A stretch of DNA of 64,000 bases from Neckera pumila (taxonomy: Eukaryota; Streptophyta; Bryopsida; Hypnales; Neckeraceae), in NCBI GenBank assembly GCA_963969595.1, contig OZ018411.1:11162501-11226500 (forward strand). Reading direction: 5' to 3'. The notes below the pieces were generated by a model that saw nothing but the letters and a program-made list of their open reading frames with translations, did not search any database and had not been told where the DNA came from. The position numbers and the translations under genes are program-made. This document shows positions 45,701 to 58,310 of the stretch, one piece after another. Each line of letters begins with the position of its first letter. The first letter of the stretch is position 1.

Positions 45701-48700
45701 GCATCTTGCTGATCCTGAAGTGGAGGTACGTCTGACAGTTTCTTTGTTTGCAAATTGGATCTTGGAAACTAACTGATTCCGGGATTTGTGCCATCATGAT
45801 GTAACGGATTTCTTCTTTCATGAAGGTTATTTCAAGATCTAATATCGTTGTGGGATGCCGCGAGCAGGGGGTATACGAGACGAAGATGCCACTAGCTCTG
45901 CATGCCTTGCTGCAGCTGGGTTGTGTGTGTAAAGTGGATTCAAAGGCGCGAAACCATACAATAAAGGATGGATGGTCTCTGAATGATCTTCACATGAAAA
46001 CCACTACAGAGTGCTCATATCTAACGGAAGAGTTACCCTACATCTTTTTGTACCACAGGTCGGACTTCTTGTTCACTCAATTATTGAACGATTTCAAATA
46101 AGAAATAGCATGTTAAGAATGTCAAATGTAGATGCTGACTCCTTTCAAAGCTAGCACATTATGTACCATTGTGGACCGTTTGGTTAAGAGACTCTTATCT
46201 CTTATGCTGAGAATATGCTAGGAGGATGAAGGCATTTCTTTGCAAAGTGGAAATGTCGCTAGCCAACTGGTGTATCTTACATACTCTGGTGTTCAGATGT
46301 GAGTCGATTTTTTCATATGTACCGTCTGACATTGGATATTCGTTTGGAGAACAGCTGGATGGAGAACAGGGGATTGTATGCCTTATACATACCGGCGACC
46401 TCCAGAATACTTGTTGTGGTTGTAAATCCCTTCAACAACCGTGAAATTGCCATTGCCCAGCTGGAGCGCCAATTTCGTGATGCAGTCCGTAACCAGAGCG
46501 AGTCTGATGTTGACACTTCTGAGCTGGCATGCAAGGTTAGGATGGTCAAACTGAAGCCTGAATGCATAGCAAAGCACCAGTTGTCTTGGTAACAGTGAAT
46601 AGTATCTTCATTTAACTGCCCGTCGTACTGTGCCCATGTCAAATTCATGTCTCTGATCAGAATTGCCATCTGAATTTCACGACAACCTTTGATGTAACAT
46701 TCTCTTCGCAGGTTGAGTATGTATCAAGTAATGCAGATGCAGGACGATTATTACAAAGAACTTTAAATGACTACAGGTACAATGCAATAACCCATTTCCT
46801 TGTCCATACTCCAGTTATTTGTTTAGTTTTGAGGCCACCCGTCTACGTGAAGATCTACCTCCACTTTAGAGCTTTTGAAAACTGTTCAATTTTGTCTGGT
46901 AGTCAACTGAGAGTAAGATCTGATCAGTCTGTATAGCAGTTGTTGTAGAGAAGTGAAACAAAATGAAATTATTGCCTCTTCTACATGTCTGTCAGGTTCA
47001 TTAATATTGTGTTCGGTGAGATTGTGATCGTTGCAATTTTCTACTCGAATGCGTTGTAATATTTTCTTCGATGGGAGTCACTGATTCTGGGTTAGAGGTC
47101 ACAGGTTTCTTTCCTCCGCATTTAGGCTTGTAGAACTCTGCTAGCCATTTTATTGTTTTCTTAGTGTAGTTGCTCAAACAGTTTGAAGTTCTTTCTCATC
47201 CGAAATTACAAGTTGACCTTTGATTCCGGTGTTCAGAGATCAACATCGAGGTCCGACTCTGGCAGTCGTAGAGTGTCCTTTCTTGGACACAATCAGGACT
47301 GCAATTCCAGCGCTCTCAGAATTCCCTTGTATACAAGTTGCATGCAATTCTCGAGATAGTTACTATCAGGTTTGTGAGACTTTTTAGCCAATGCAAATGC
47401 TCATTTTAAGCACTATTTCCTTCGAATTTTTCAGAACATTAGATCTAGATGCAATGCAAATCGACTAGAATTCAGTTGCCTCTCTGATCGTGACAATAAT
47501 GATGTATGTTGCATATATTACCAATTTTTGTATTCTCATGAGAGACTGTCGTTTTTGTTATGTCACAGACACTTGGGTGGCAACCTTTGGCTGGCAGGGT
47601 AGCCATGCAACGCTGTGCAGCATCCAGCATATGGCTTCGAGAGAGGATTACTCTAGCGCGATATGCTCATGTTCGTAATTTTACCTCTAAGGAAATCCTC
47701 ACTAGCTCTGTAACCTGTTTTATGCAATTTTCGTTTTCCGTAAGGTCTTACTCTACGAAGATGTTGATTTACTCTTGACATAGAATGATTTGAGAGGAAT
47801 TGCTTAGACATGTCCCAGTAAATTCTCGATATTGCTAATTTTTCAGGTCCCTCTTGGAAATTTCAATTCGGATTGGCTTCTTTTCACAGCAGACACTTTT
47901 TTTGCACGTGCTTTACGTGATCATCAGCAGGTGAATTCCTTATATATTTTAGTTTCAAGTCTTCGAGCTCTATCTGTTTCTACTCATGATCGAGAGTTGT
48001 GTAATTATTGAGTTATCTGATTCTACAAGAATTTATTTGACTACAATATTTGCTTGAACCACCTGGCACTTCTGAGGATGCATTTATGAAAAGGATGTTT
48101 ATGAAATACATAATACTCAATTTCAGGCTTAAATTCTTGACTGCAGGTGCTCTGGGTTTCAAACGATGGAGTACCAGATTTTGGTGGAGTTCCTGAGGAG
48201 GAACCTAGTTTTGCGGATGAGGTAGACCCATAAATTGGTCCTTTCTGCTTTTAGAACGGAAGTGTAGAAATGCTAATCTCCAAACAGCTTTCAAAATTTC
48301 TCTCTTCATTCTATCTTGAGTATTTTTTGTTGCTTTCAGAAGCACTTAGAGTTGTACAGCATAGAGGAGATGTATCAGGATCTAATGATGTCTCTAGGGA
48401 AGGATTTGAATTATTTTGTATCTAGTAAATAAAAAGATTCAACTCTGATTCTCGATTTATCTCCTTCGCTAAGTATCGTGTTTAATATATACTTTGACCT
48501 CCAGGTTCAGCAGCCAGCTTTGATTTATCCAGGCGCATATCGAAGTATTAGTATAGAACTCAAGGTTTGGCTCCCTCCACACCCGTGTAGTTCAGTTTGT
48601 TGAACGGTTTCTAACAGTCTGCAAAATTCATTTTTCAAGCAGATTTTATTTATAGTTTGCATGAAGTAGCTAATTGGGTTTTGATGTTTTGTATGAAATG

Positions 48701-51700
48701 TTGAATTTACTGAGACTGAAGTTGATTATGTTACCAGGTGCATCACCTGGCAGTGAATGCTTTGCTTAAGAGCAGCCAGATCAATGAGCTAGAAGGCGGT
48801 GCTCTCTTAGGCTTCAACGCAGAATCTCAGGATGCTGTTACTCTTGGATCTGGACAAGCAAATTGGGATGAAAGCGTCTCGTGTGCTCCAGCCTTCCGGG
48901 TACTAAAACAACTTGTTCAAGGCTGGCTTAGTGACGCTGTTTCATCAGGCAATACATTTGCGGATGCTCTCTTGCAACACCTCTACCGTTGGCTATGCAG
49001 GTGTGCTATTCTCAGTCCCTTGGACATTTAGATTTGGCTTCATCTGCTTGCTTGACTTGGTACGTGGAAGTATTAGGTCGTCTGATATTCTTTTACATGA
49101 GTTAGTTTAGGGCAACCTGAGTAATGATACTTCAATATCCCTGTCAATTTATCTGATGCTCACGTTTGCTGGCTCCGTGGGTGGAATGCTAGCCCAACAT
49201 CAAAGCTGCACGACCCAGCTCTTCACCGTATTCTTCACAAGGTATGTGGTCTTACCACTATGTTTTAAGTCCCACGTGCATAAATTGGTACGCCATTTCA
49301 GAATTGCCGCTGATGATTTTAACGTTTGACGAACTATCTTAACCATCATAGGAATATTTGACATCTATGTGGTGTCCAAGGTTGTAAGAAATTTATTTTG
49401 TAAGGAAGATTTCACCAAGTCTGATCTCAAGTAGTCAAACTCTTAGATATTCCTGCCTCTTGCCATCACCAGCCGAGCTTCTTACAAACGTCTTCTAATT
49501 TTGGATGTTATTGGTTATTACCAGATTATGCATAAGGTGTTTGCTCTGCTGCTTTCGGAGTTGAGAAAGTTAAGGGCCTCCATTGTCTTTGCTGACTTCT
49601 CTCGCATTATTATAGCTACTGGAAAGTATAACATGGCAGCTGCTCAAGGCTACTGCGAGTACCTCTTAAAGACTCTTAAATCGAGGTACCTCTCTTTTCC
49701 AACATATTATGTCAGTTTCTGTCGATCCCATCCAGGGCTACATATCTCCAATCGGCCAAGTGCGTTATCAATAATAGGACTCCTGTTCTTGAACATCATC
49801 ATAACGTTGCGTACAGGGAATTCCTTAGGATATGTTGAATCCCATCCAGCTGGTTTTCTGCTCAAGACCTTATAGTTTTGCTATTTATTCTTTGGTGATG
49901 AGAATATTTGACCTCAAATTTCGTAGTTGATTATATCAATCAAAGGGTTATTCAAACTTCTTGGGTATGATGTTCTACGTCTGCTTCTCACCGGCCATGT
50001 TCTGCAGAGAGTTATTTGAATGGATAGAGTTGGAGCCAAAGCGCTACTGGCATTCTCTGCTCTTCATGGATCAGGTTAGAACCCATGGCCATTGTGGACT
50101 TCATATACTTGAAGCAAATCTTGATCCTGATTTTCTTCAAGCTTTGAAAGATAGTAACCTCAATGATTGTGTTGGTAAATATTGTCGTCGTCTACGGATG
50201 AGGTTGAGTGATGGACGTTGCCAGTTCTATCCAATAAGCAATGCGTTATGAAACGCAACTGAATGTTTGAATTACTGAAGATAGTGATCTCTTTATCTCT
50301 AGTTTTATAAGCACATGTCCAAGAACTATGCGCATGACTCGTTTTAGAGACAGTTTTTCCAATTTTAATCTTTGTTTGCTTTAAATAATAATAAGTTTTT
50401 GCTACTTCAATGATTACTTATTGCAGTACAATTATGGTGGTATTCAAGCAAAAGATGTTCGACCGGAGCTTGAGCCCAGCGACCTATCTCAAGATCCGAC
50501 GCAGAATGGCGCTAATGAGATTGTTTCAAGCTGGAACATTGCAGAGTTTCTGCCGAAGGTGACACAGGTACTGTCCAAATTCAATTCAGGCTTGCAGTAA
50601 TTGTTTGCACCTAGAGCACTGCACTTTCGTGTAGTATGAAGCAACATGACATGAAAATTAAGCACGTCACATAATACTAAAAGCACGATACTGGAGGTTG
50701 TGCAGGACTACTTTGTGGTTATAGTGTCAGAATACATCTATATTCCATGGAAACACTCCCAAGATCGAGTAGCTTTGATTGCTGCCAACAAAGGTGGAGG
50801 CTTGGTATCTAGCACACCTTCCGTCACAATTCCTGCTGGCGCTGACATGGAAGCACAAGAAGTTGCATACCTCAGAGAACAGGTGTGGTGAAAGTCCTTC
50901 GTGTTTTATCACTTTTTAAGACCTACCCTGATCTCTTTGCCTCCAAAGTAGTAGCATTTCTAGTGTTTGTTATTTAAGTGTTCGTGCTCTTTCTATTCTT
51001 CAAGCTTGTTTTGGAACTCCTATTCTATACGAATGGGCTCTCATGATCGTACTAAGCTGTTATCTTATGATCACATTCGCAGATTATGTCGTATTTCACA
51101 GACAAACTTTTGAGGGTTGTCCGAGATGTGCAAAGGCACATAAATGCTAGAAACAGAGATGAGGAAGATCCTGAAACTCAACTTTCACGAGAGTTCCCCA
51201 AACTGGCTGGCTCTCATCTGTCCATGTCTGATCCAGCCTTGGAGTTCATCAAGCAAGTGTGTGCAGTTCTGGCTCTTGATAATCGTGTTCAGCACAATAT
51301 AATGGTAAGGCCCTTGCGGTTTTCATGCCCTGGTTTGCAAGGAATATTCAATGTCGTGCAATTTGACCACATTCAGGTCACTTCAATTGAATATTCGACA
51401 ATTGAGTTTCTGAAACTTCAACTTCCAAATGCACTGCATCTTTCTTTACGAAAAAGCAATTTCATGATGTGACTCCCTAGATTCCCAACCTATGAAAAGT
51501 TTTATTCAGAATTAAGAAGTACCGAAATTTGTTGCTACTGCAGGTCATGAGAAAAAATCTGCTGAAGTTGGTGCGAGTCAGAGAGTTCTCTGCGGAGTCC
51601 ACTTTTGAAGACCCATGCCGCTCCTTCACCCTACCAAATGTCATATGCAGGTAATCAATGACTCTGAAACCAGCAGCAGCAATTCTTCTGTTGCAAGTAG

Positions 51701-52345
51701 TGACTTTACCTTTCGTGATGGATGTGATGAATGCGTATTTTCTGTCCTTGCCAAAGGTTAGAATGTAAATTAGTGGAGTGGAACTCTGAATAGAACACAT
51801 TGGGAGGTTTTTAGATTCGTAATCTTGACATGCGGTTTGGTACAGTTATTGTAATGACTGCAGAGACCTAGATCTTTGCCGGGATGCTGCTCTACTGGAG
51901 CATGACTGGCGCTGTGTTGTGCCCTCTTGCGGCCAACCTTATGATCGTGCATGGATCGAGAACGCTCTCCTTCAAATTGTTCGTCAACGAGAACGTCTGT
52001 ACCATCTTCAAGACCTTACCTGCATAAAATGCCGTCAGGTAATTGATTTTGATGCGATTTCTTCTCCTGCAATGGTTCTGTAAGTTTGAGAATTGGGTCC
52101 AAGGATAATCGTAAGCATAATCTTCAATCTCAACATAGTAAACCTTCTTGTGGAATTGGCAGGTGAAGGCAACGCACCTAGCGGATCAGTGCACTTGTGC
52201 AGGAGCATTTAAAAACACAGTCAGTCCAGCTGAGTTTGAAAAGGGGCTGCAAGTGTTCCTGAATATTGCAAACTATCACGGCTTCGAGTTGTTGGAGGAA
52301 GTCGTTACCTGGCTTGTAACGCCTTTGTCGGGTACATCTTCCTGA
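33241..52345 (+). CDS. POL2: DNA polymerase epsilon catalytic subunit
   Basis: Family B polymerase that replicates the leading strand and proofreads in the nucleus. I resolved 50 exons, all GT/AG and all in phase, giving about 2,247 residues (Arabidopsis POL2A has about 2,160). Order: an unusual RG-rich N-terminus (1-42); N-terminal domain; 3'-5' exonuclease with FDIETT (D283, E285), YNGDFFDW (D376) and [10 protein letters not shown] (D471); iron-sulfur cysteines around C659, C662 and C671; polymerase motif A DVAAMYPN (D634), motif [12 protein letters not shown], motif C DTDG (869-872); the long inactive second polymerase half; and two C-terminal zinc modules (C2122, C2125, C2146, C2151 and C2182, C2185, C2197, C2199). 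All catalytic residues are intact. Codon use is AT-richer than in COI1 or the ELIPs. The start is the first ATG after an in-frame stop. Confidence 0.96.
43410..52345 (+). other. POL2: POL2 exons 26-50 (inactive polymerase half and zinc modules)
   Basis: Exons: 43410-43610, 43706-43760, 43915-44057, 44248-44651, 44795-44933, 45073-45270, 45651-45725, 45868-46058, 46355-46535, 46712-46776, 47237-47369, 47569-47670, 47847-47930, 48147-48221, 48505-48564, 48738-49000, 49193-49241, 49525-49685, 50008-50074, 50427-50567, 50706-50882, 51083-51304, 51544-51650, 51846-52038, 52163-52345. The last exon ends in TGA. The linker in exon 29 (about residues 1170-1290) is poorly conserved and charged, as in other plant POL2 proteins. 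The C-terminal zinc modules normally bind the DPB2 subunit. Confidence 0.88.
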
Positions 52346-53187
52346 TCAATCTATAAACCATCGTTCTCCTACATCGAAGCACTTCAATATGAGGTGCTGA
52401 TTATTTTTTTGTAGGGGTATGAGATACTGTACTATACTTAGTTGAAATGCGCTCTGGACAAATTCCAGACGATTTCTGCCATTTAGCTGACCTGGACCAT
52501 AAAGTAGATCGAAGCAATCGTTCTTTAAGCAATTTCACCTATTTTTTTATTAGCAGCTGCCTGATGTATATGGCTCATTTTGGACAGTGGAGGCATTCTC
52601 CTTGTAATATACGGTGCCTACACCATGACCATGTCCATTGTTACTGATTGAAACCAAACCTGGTGGCATCGTCTCAGCACTATTTCAAAAATTCTGCATG
52701 TCATCCTAGCTACCAAGGGAGCGGCTTGGCTCTTCCCAAACCTACCAGCCAATAAACCACAAACAACCCACCGAGCAGGAGCCGTCGATGAACCTGAACG
52801 GCAAGATTTGGACCACGATCGTCAACCCCGGTAAACTTTCTAAAGTACTAAAGTGGACTCGTGGACGCAGATTTTACATGAACTTCTTTACTGCCACATG
52901 CCACCCTCGTTCACCTCTCCCTTCTCCAATCCCGCTCTGGCTCTCCCTACTGCTTGCATCTGGCTGCCTAGCTCCTGTGCAGGCCCATCTACGGTACTAG
53001 TCATTGCAGACCCATAAATAATCAACGCCATTCCTCTCGTTCTTCATAACATTGAAATTGTTCATATTGATTTATACTGTGTCTGAAGCGTAGCGATTCT
53101 CTTAATTTGTGTTCTATTCAAGTGCAGTTCGATCACCTTGACACTCAGATCCTTGCAATTCGTGTGTATTCGGTTAGAAGATTTTCA
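52346..53187. promoter_or_regulatory. POL2 3' flank and ELIP-1 upstream region
   Basis: Contains the presumed POL2 3' UTR and the ELIP-1 promoter. From about 52,905 the sequence (GCCACATGCCA.CC, then GCTTGCATCTGGC) is weakly similar to the DNA upstream of ELIP-2 (about 57,207), so the duplication reached this far. A possible 5' UTR intron (donor near 52,829, acceptor near 53,128) is suggested by splice-like sites only. Confidence 0.45.
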
Positions 53188-53892
53188 ATGGCTGCAATGA
53201 TGTCGCAGATGACTACCGCTGCTAGCTTGGCTGGTGGTCTTACTGCCCTTGCACCTGCAAACAGCAGCCGGCTCAATGTGAAAACGCGGGTGAACGCAGC
53301 GCCCAGACTGGCCACGTCGCTTGCAGGGCGAGTGCGATGCGAGGCCGGCAAGGGGGGGCTGCGCGAGACCATCGATGAGAGCACCAAGAATGAGGTTACG
53401 GAGGGAGACATCCGGAACAACATGCAGACCAACGAGTCGGAGCAGCGATCCTACTTCGGCGCAAAGCCCACGGAGGGGTTCGACCAGGCCGTCGGCTTCA
53501 CCCCCCGCCCGGAGATCGAGCGCCGTCCCGAGACCGGCGACAAGTCGTTCTGGAGCGTGTTCGCGTTCGACGGCGCGGCCCCCGAGACCATCAACGGACG
53601 TCTGGCCATGCTGGGCATGGTTTGGGCGTTTCTGGCGGAGAAGGCGACGGGTCTGACGGTGGTGCAGCAATTGTTCAACCCGTCCACGAGTGGGCTGGTG
53701 TTTTTCGTGGGCGCCGTGCAGCTGTTCACGTACGCGTCGCTGGTGCCCATCGTGAACGGCGAGTCGACGGATGCGCGCAGCTTCGGCCCGTTCACTGCTC
53801 AGGCGGAGCGCTGGAACGGTCGATTGGCGATGCTGGGTTTCTTCTCGCTGGTGGTTACGGAGCTCATCCGCCAGGCCCCGGTTTTCCACTGA
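53188..53892 (+). CDS. ELIP: Early light-induced protein, copy 1
   Basis: Intronless, 234 residues. The N-terminus is rich in A, S, T and R, as in a chloroplast transit peptide, with a plausible cleavage near VRC/EA (about residue 50). Three membrane helices follow (about 131-152, 169-189, 205-228). Helices I and III carry the chlorophyll-binding LHC signatures ETINGRLAMLG and ERWNGRLAMLG. ELIPs sit in thylakoids and protect against photo-oxidative stress, probably by binding free chlorophyll and carotenoid. The frame is open upstream to 53,107, but I start at 53,188 because the ELIP-2 protein aligns from there and the upstream sequence is not transit-peptide-like. GC-rich third positions contrast with POL2. 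Confidence 0.93.
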   Translation: MAAMMSQMTTAASLAGGLTALAPANSSRLNVKTRVNAAPRLATSLAGRVRCEAGKGGLRETIDESTKNEVTEGDIRNNMQTNESEQRSYFGAKPTEGFDQAVGFTPRPEIERRPETGDKSFWSVFAFDGAAPETINGRLAMLGMVWAFLAEKATGLTVVQQLFNPSTSGLVFFVGAVQLFTYASLVPIVNGESTDARSFGPFTAQAERWNGRLAMLGFFSLVVTELIRQAPVFH

Positions 53893-54725
53893 GTAGTGTA
53901 GAGTGTCCTGATTGCTGACGAGCCCTTGTAATTGTTCACTGATATGTTTGTAGTCGCCCAGCAGCTAGCTATCCAGCAGCGAGTTTGAGGTCCTTCAATT
54001 TTTATGTACACTACAATTTTGACATAATTGGACATGTATTCTGCATATTCAACCGTGCCTGTTAGTATAGTGAATGTGATCTGGCTTGTGAATGAATTTC
54101 TGTGGTTAAATGTGATGCGGAAATGGATGGCGTATTGTGGTGTGTTTTTGAGGGAGTGTGTCATTTTTTCTTGGTGATTGTGCACTCTATTTGAGAAATG
54201 AAGGTGTTTCACATTGTGCACGAGTGAAGATCAGTGCTGTTTCACTTTGTACTGAAGACTGCTTGCAATCAGACATGTCGATCTGTACTCTCACGCAAGA
54301 GTGGAGTTATTCTCACTCTTCGGCAAGCTATCTGTCCTCCATGAATTTTATATTTTTCAATTACGGTATGAATATTTTTGAGTTTCCTTGAGGGGAAGTT
54401 TACACTGCGAAGGAGCCCCTTTCAAGGCTCTTTTTTTTTCTAATGGCTCGAACTCAGACATACAGTTACATTTTGCTTTCTTCAATTAACCAAAATGTAC
54501 AAATAGTGTACATTCTAGAAGGTAGTCGCTTTTAGATCTCTATGGCATTCAAACTTCAAAATTTCATAACTAATTCCACAAAGCTCCAAAAAATATGAAA
54601 TAACTTAGGCCATATGTCATTCCATCTTGTCTTTCAAGGAAAATTTACTGAAAAATATTTCAAGATATTTATCTCTCCAAAATTCTGTTTCAACATTTAG
54701 ATAATTGCTTTATGGACCTTCTACC
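53893..54725. other. ELIP-1 3' UTR, duplicated flank and a dispersed repeat
   Basis: 53,893 to about 54,310 aligns with 58,311 to about 58,780, with many differences after 53,914; it includes the 3' UTR. About 54,480-54,670 is the dispersed repeat whose inverted copy is at 2485-2670. Confidence 0.6.
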
Positions 54726-55125
54726 TTAACCCTTTAAGAACTGTAGTTCATTTTGGAAGTGAGCAATGCATTTTGTGGTTGAAGCAAAACAATGCCGGTC
54801 AAAGATTTAACCGTATTGATGCGTGCGGGATGAATGGTTTACTATGTGACGGTGAATTTTGTGGCAAACTACAACGCAATCCGGTTTATTATGATGCATC
54901 TATGTTTTCAAATGTTGTATTTCCAGCCAAAAATTGTCACCAATTTCAAACCTGAGCCTACATAGAAGATCAGATTGGCTTAATTTTTGTTCCTATGGGT
55001 AGAATTGTGAATCCCCCACATCCGTCCCCTTTGGCCCGTCTCCCAATTCACAACTAATTTGACCTTAGAAATGAAAATGTGACAATTTCGACCCAAAACT
55101 AGTTGACCGGTCCTTAAAAGGTTAA
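54726..55125. mobile_element. Short TTAA-flanked element (400 bp)
   Basis: TTAA (54,726) is followed by CCCTTTAAGAACTG. The right end is GGTCCTTAAAAGG plus TTAA (55,122-55,125). The terminal inverted match is imperfect, and the interior does not align with the longer copies. Confidence 0.5.
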
Positions 55126-55892
55126 TGTGCGCAAGCTCAGAATGAAAGAAATAGCGAATAATTATGGATAAAGTTGGAAGATCTTGGTTAGAACAATCTA
55201 AACCGGCAGTTCCCAAATATACAATAGACTATCTGTTGAGACTATCTCATCGTTTGAAGAGACTCATACCTTTCTACTGTCGATACCTGGGATTAAATTG
55301 GGGACCTTATTCAACTCTTAAAAGAATATTACGGAGTATGAAACAGAAGTTAATTACCCAACGATTTGTTTAATTCTTACCTTCAAATTTTTATATTATG
55401 AAAATTTCAATATTTGGTAAGTTTTACCAAACAAATTTGAATTTGAAAATTCCTTTAAAAGTTGATTTTGCACTAATGATTCCTGATTTTCAAAAGAATT
55501 TCATCCCTTTAGCTTTAAAATGTTATTTCAGGTTACAATGAATTTGAAGAATATATTTAATTTTTTTTCTGAAGTCATTTTTGAAGGATGATTCCTTGAA
55601 CTATATAAATTAATTTTTTGAGTTTAAAAAAAACTTGTACTCGTCAAAATATTGTCTTAAAATAAATTTGAGGTTGTGGAAAGTTAGTTTTCTCAAATTA
55701 AGTTCAATGTTTTAATAGTCAACAAAAATGAAACGTTGGATGCGTTTGATGGTGTCATCTGGCACTCTAGAATGATCAATTAGTTCCCCTCAACACTATA
55801 GCTTGTTCTTGCCCATGCGCGGGAGTTGGTAGTCACAAATTCATATTTACAAATTCTTCTCATTTCAAATTGGAATAGAAACTAAACATGAT
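55126..55892. repeat. Dispersed repeat, second copy near 60,365-60,620
   Basis: About 55,380-55,620 aligns with 60,365-60,600 (shared AAGTTTTACCA, AAAATGTTATTTCA.G and GTCATTTTTGAAGG). A 69-codon open frame at 55,164-55,373 precedes it; I do not recognise it. Confidence 0.5.
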
Positions 55893-56835
55893 TTAACCCC
55901 TAAAGGACCAAACGGTGTTTTTTGGCAACATAACTAGCTATTTTAGGCAGCTCACTACAAATGGAGATTTTATTTTTGTTCTTTGAAATTTTCACACAAC
56001 ATTTTCCCAAGGAGTGCCTTTAAGGCCCAATAATTTTCATAACTTTTGACTATATGGTTAAAAAGTGATGACATGATATATAGTTTTCATTGCCGTCGCT
56101 CAGGCAGCAAAAAATAATTCTTTAAAAATCATTTTTTTGAGAAATCAAAATTTTAAATTGATTTCCTATATTTATATACACAAGAAAAGCTTTGAATCAT
56201 TCCATTTTGATTTTTGAGACAAAAGATATGAGGATTTTGATTTTTGGATAGTTTGCGGGTAGTTATGAAATCTTTACTCTAAAATAAACTTTAAAGTCCT
56301 TTGGTTAACTCAATTTTCAATACTTTTGGAAAATAATAAAAACATAAGGCATAGATTGATTATCACAACATTACAACCATTGGGATTGGAATTTTTCAAC
56401 TCCTTAACTAAACTCTTAACAATTTAGTATTTTGAATCATTCTCTACTTCTTTCTACTTACTATTTTCTTTTATGTGTTGGACAATTTCAAATGATTTGA
56501 AAATTTTTAAGCATGTAGCCAACTTACCTTTAAGAATGAATCCAAAGAATTACATTCATTTTGGACATTTTCATAAAAATGTGACCTTGTGAGCTGCTCA
56601 GGTTTTTGCAAGGACAAAAAAGGGGTTTTGTTATTTTCAAATGCTAATATCTTGCAATCAACACAATGAAAATTTCTGAAATTTTTTCTACATCTTCTTA
56701 AACTAGTTTAATACAAGATCCTATAGTTACAAGTGTCCAAAAATGGTTTCTTTTCCAAAAATTGGTACTTGTACTAGAAATGGCAGTTTTGGAGTGTTTT
56801 TGGTGAAAATATAGTCAAAACCTTTAGAAGTTTAA
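55893..56835. mobile_element. TTAA-flanked element (943 bp), inverted copy
   Basis: TTAA (55,893) is followed by CCCCTAAAGGACCAAACGG. The right end reads CCTTTAGAAGT then TTAA (56,832-56,835), with one extra base. In reverse orientation it aligns with 10,529-11,460 and 61,480-62,388, for example GTTTTTGGTGAAAATATAGT at its right end. Confidence 0.8.
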
Positions 56836-57605
56836 GTTTCATTTCTTTGGTTGGTCTCAAATTCAAAAAAGTGCCAAGTATAATAAAAAGGCTTCTTTTG
56901 TAGGCCGTGGATTTTCTCTAGAATCATTTGTAAGTCTTGGTTGAGGGGCTTTCTCCAAAAAGAATTTGGATGAAAGTCATCCGATTTCTACTGAGAACAA
57001 GCTGCGTTTGGACATCCATCAGCACTGTCAGTTCTGCACGGACATGCCACAGGCATTGGACGGCGAGGAAGGTGAGCACGTCGACGAGCGTACGCCGTCC
57101 ATGCTTGGGCTTCGGTGGCGAGCTCTGCATGAGACCACGAGACAGAATTAAGGTACAGGAAGTGAAAGCTTGAATCGGACGTTACGTTTCACTTTCAGTT
57201 CTCCGCCACATGCCATCCCCTCTCACCTCGCAATTGCTCACAGTCCTGGTGGCTGACCATCAACTGTACTCTCGCTGCTCATGGCTTGCATCTGGCCGTT
57301 TCTATGGCAGGGTATGTGCCATGTCGACATTTTACCAGGCGCACACCTTATGCATGCAGCTGGGATCATATTTCTCTCGCCTGTGGAACTATAAATCCAA
57401 CCCCTTTCGAACGTTTCTTCATTCAGACAAGCATTCGTCAATTGCTACTAAAGTTTCTCATTACACGATACGTAGACATCGCATTAGGATACATCTGCTT
57501 CCTTCTATCTTTAGAATTAATTGTCTCGAACTTGCTTGCCTGCCTGCAGCAACGTTATAGCAGCCCGAGCGAATTTTTTCTATTCGAGGAGATTGAACGT
57601 TCGCG
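56836..57605. promoter_or_regulatory. ELIP-2 upstream region
   Basis: Contains the ELIP-2 promoter and 5' UTR. From about 57,207 it shows faint similarity to the ELIP-1 upstream DNA. A GC-richer patch at 56,960-57,130 looks like former exon sequence but matches nothing I recognise in either direction. An ACGT core (CACGTC) lies at about 57,078. Confidence 0.4.
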
Positions 57606-58310
57606 ATGGCAGCCGCAATGATGTCGCAGATGACTACCGCTGCTAGCTTGGCTGGCGGTCTTAGTGCCCTTGCACCTGCAAACAGCCGGCTCAATGCGAA
57701 AGCGCGGGTGAACGCAGCGCCCAGACTGGCCACGTCGCTTGCAGGGCGAGTGCGATGCGAGGCCGGCAAGGGGGGGCTGCGCGAGACCATCGATGAGAGC
57801 ACCAAGAACGAGGTCACGGAGGGAGACATCCGGAACAACATGCAGACCAACGAGTCGGAGCAGCGATCCTACTTCGGCGCAAAGCCCACGGAGGGGTTCG
57901 ACCAGGCCGTCGGCTTCACCCCCCGCCCGGAGATCGAGCGCCGTCCCGAGACCGGCGACAAGTCGTTCTGGAGCGTGTTCGCGTTCGACGGCGCGGCCCC
58001 CGAGACCATCAACGGACGTCTGGCCATGCTGGGCATGGTTTGGGCGTTTCTGGCGGAGAAGGCGACGGGTCTGACGGTGGTGCAGCAATTGTTCAACCCG
58101 TCCACGAGTGGGCTGGTGTTTTTCGTGGGCGCCGTGCAGCTGTTCACGTACGCGTCGCTGGTGCCCATCGTGAACGGCGAGTCGACGGATGCGCGCAGCT
58201 TCGGCCCGTTCACTGCTCAGGCGGAGCGCTGGAACGGTCGATTGGCGATGCTGGGTTTCTTCTCGCTGGTGGTTACGGAGCTCATCCGCCAGGCCCCGGT
58301 TTTCCACTGA
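57606..58310 (+). CDS. ELIP: Early light-induced protein, copy 2
   Basis: Intronless, 234 residues, with the same transit peptide, three helices and LHC signatures as copy 1. It lies 4,418 bp downstream in the same orientation. The proteins differ only within the first 35 residues: an extra A near the start, one S fewer at about 27, and T/S, V/A and T/A changes. At DNA level the last 517 bp of shared sequence (57,816-58,332 versus 53,398-53,914) show no difference. Light- and stress-induced expression is known for the family, but the promoter here shows no motif I would rely on. Confidence 0.94.
   Translation: MAAAMMSQMTTAASLAGGLSALAPANSRLNAKARVNAAPRLATSLAGRVRCEAGKGGLRETIDESTKNEVTEGDIRNNMQTNESEQRSYFGAKPTEGFDQAVGFTPRPEIERRPETGDKSFWSVFAFDGAAPETINGRLAMLGMVWAFLAEKATGLTVVQQLFNPSTSGLVFFVGAVQLFTYASLVPIVNGESTDARSFGPFTAQAERWNGRLAMLGFFSLVVTELIRQAPVFH

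Noticed and set aside
50075..50251. Open reading continuing past POL2 exon 44 (about 60 codons)
   Set aside because: The conserved protein resumes only at 50,427. A standard GT donor at 50,075 and the phase fit show this is intron.
52788..52832. A short frame starting MNLNGKIWTTIVNPG, resembling the N-terminus of purple-bacterial LH2 alpha antenna peptides
   Set aside because: Only about a dozen residues match, no membrane helix follows, and a splice-like site or stop ends the frame. It is most likely chance within the ELIP-1 upstream region.
53107..53187. 27-codon N-terminal extension of ELIP-1
   Set aside because: The second copy lacks it, it is not transit-peptide-like, and a splice-acceptor-like AG lies within it near 53,128.
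53185..53889. Long open frame antisense to ELIP-1 (and the same antisense to ELIP-2)
   Set aside because: A shadow of GC-rich codons in the true gene; no recognisable domain.
55164..55373. 69-codon frame with basic composition next to a dispersed repeat
   Set aside because: No recognisable motif and no second exon. It could be a transposase remnant, but nothing supports this.
56924..57173. GC-rich frames on both strands upstream of ELIP-2
   Set aside because: The composition suggests a former exon, but no family is recognisable in any frame.
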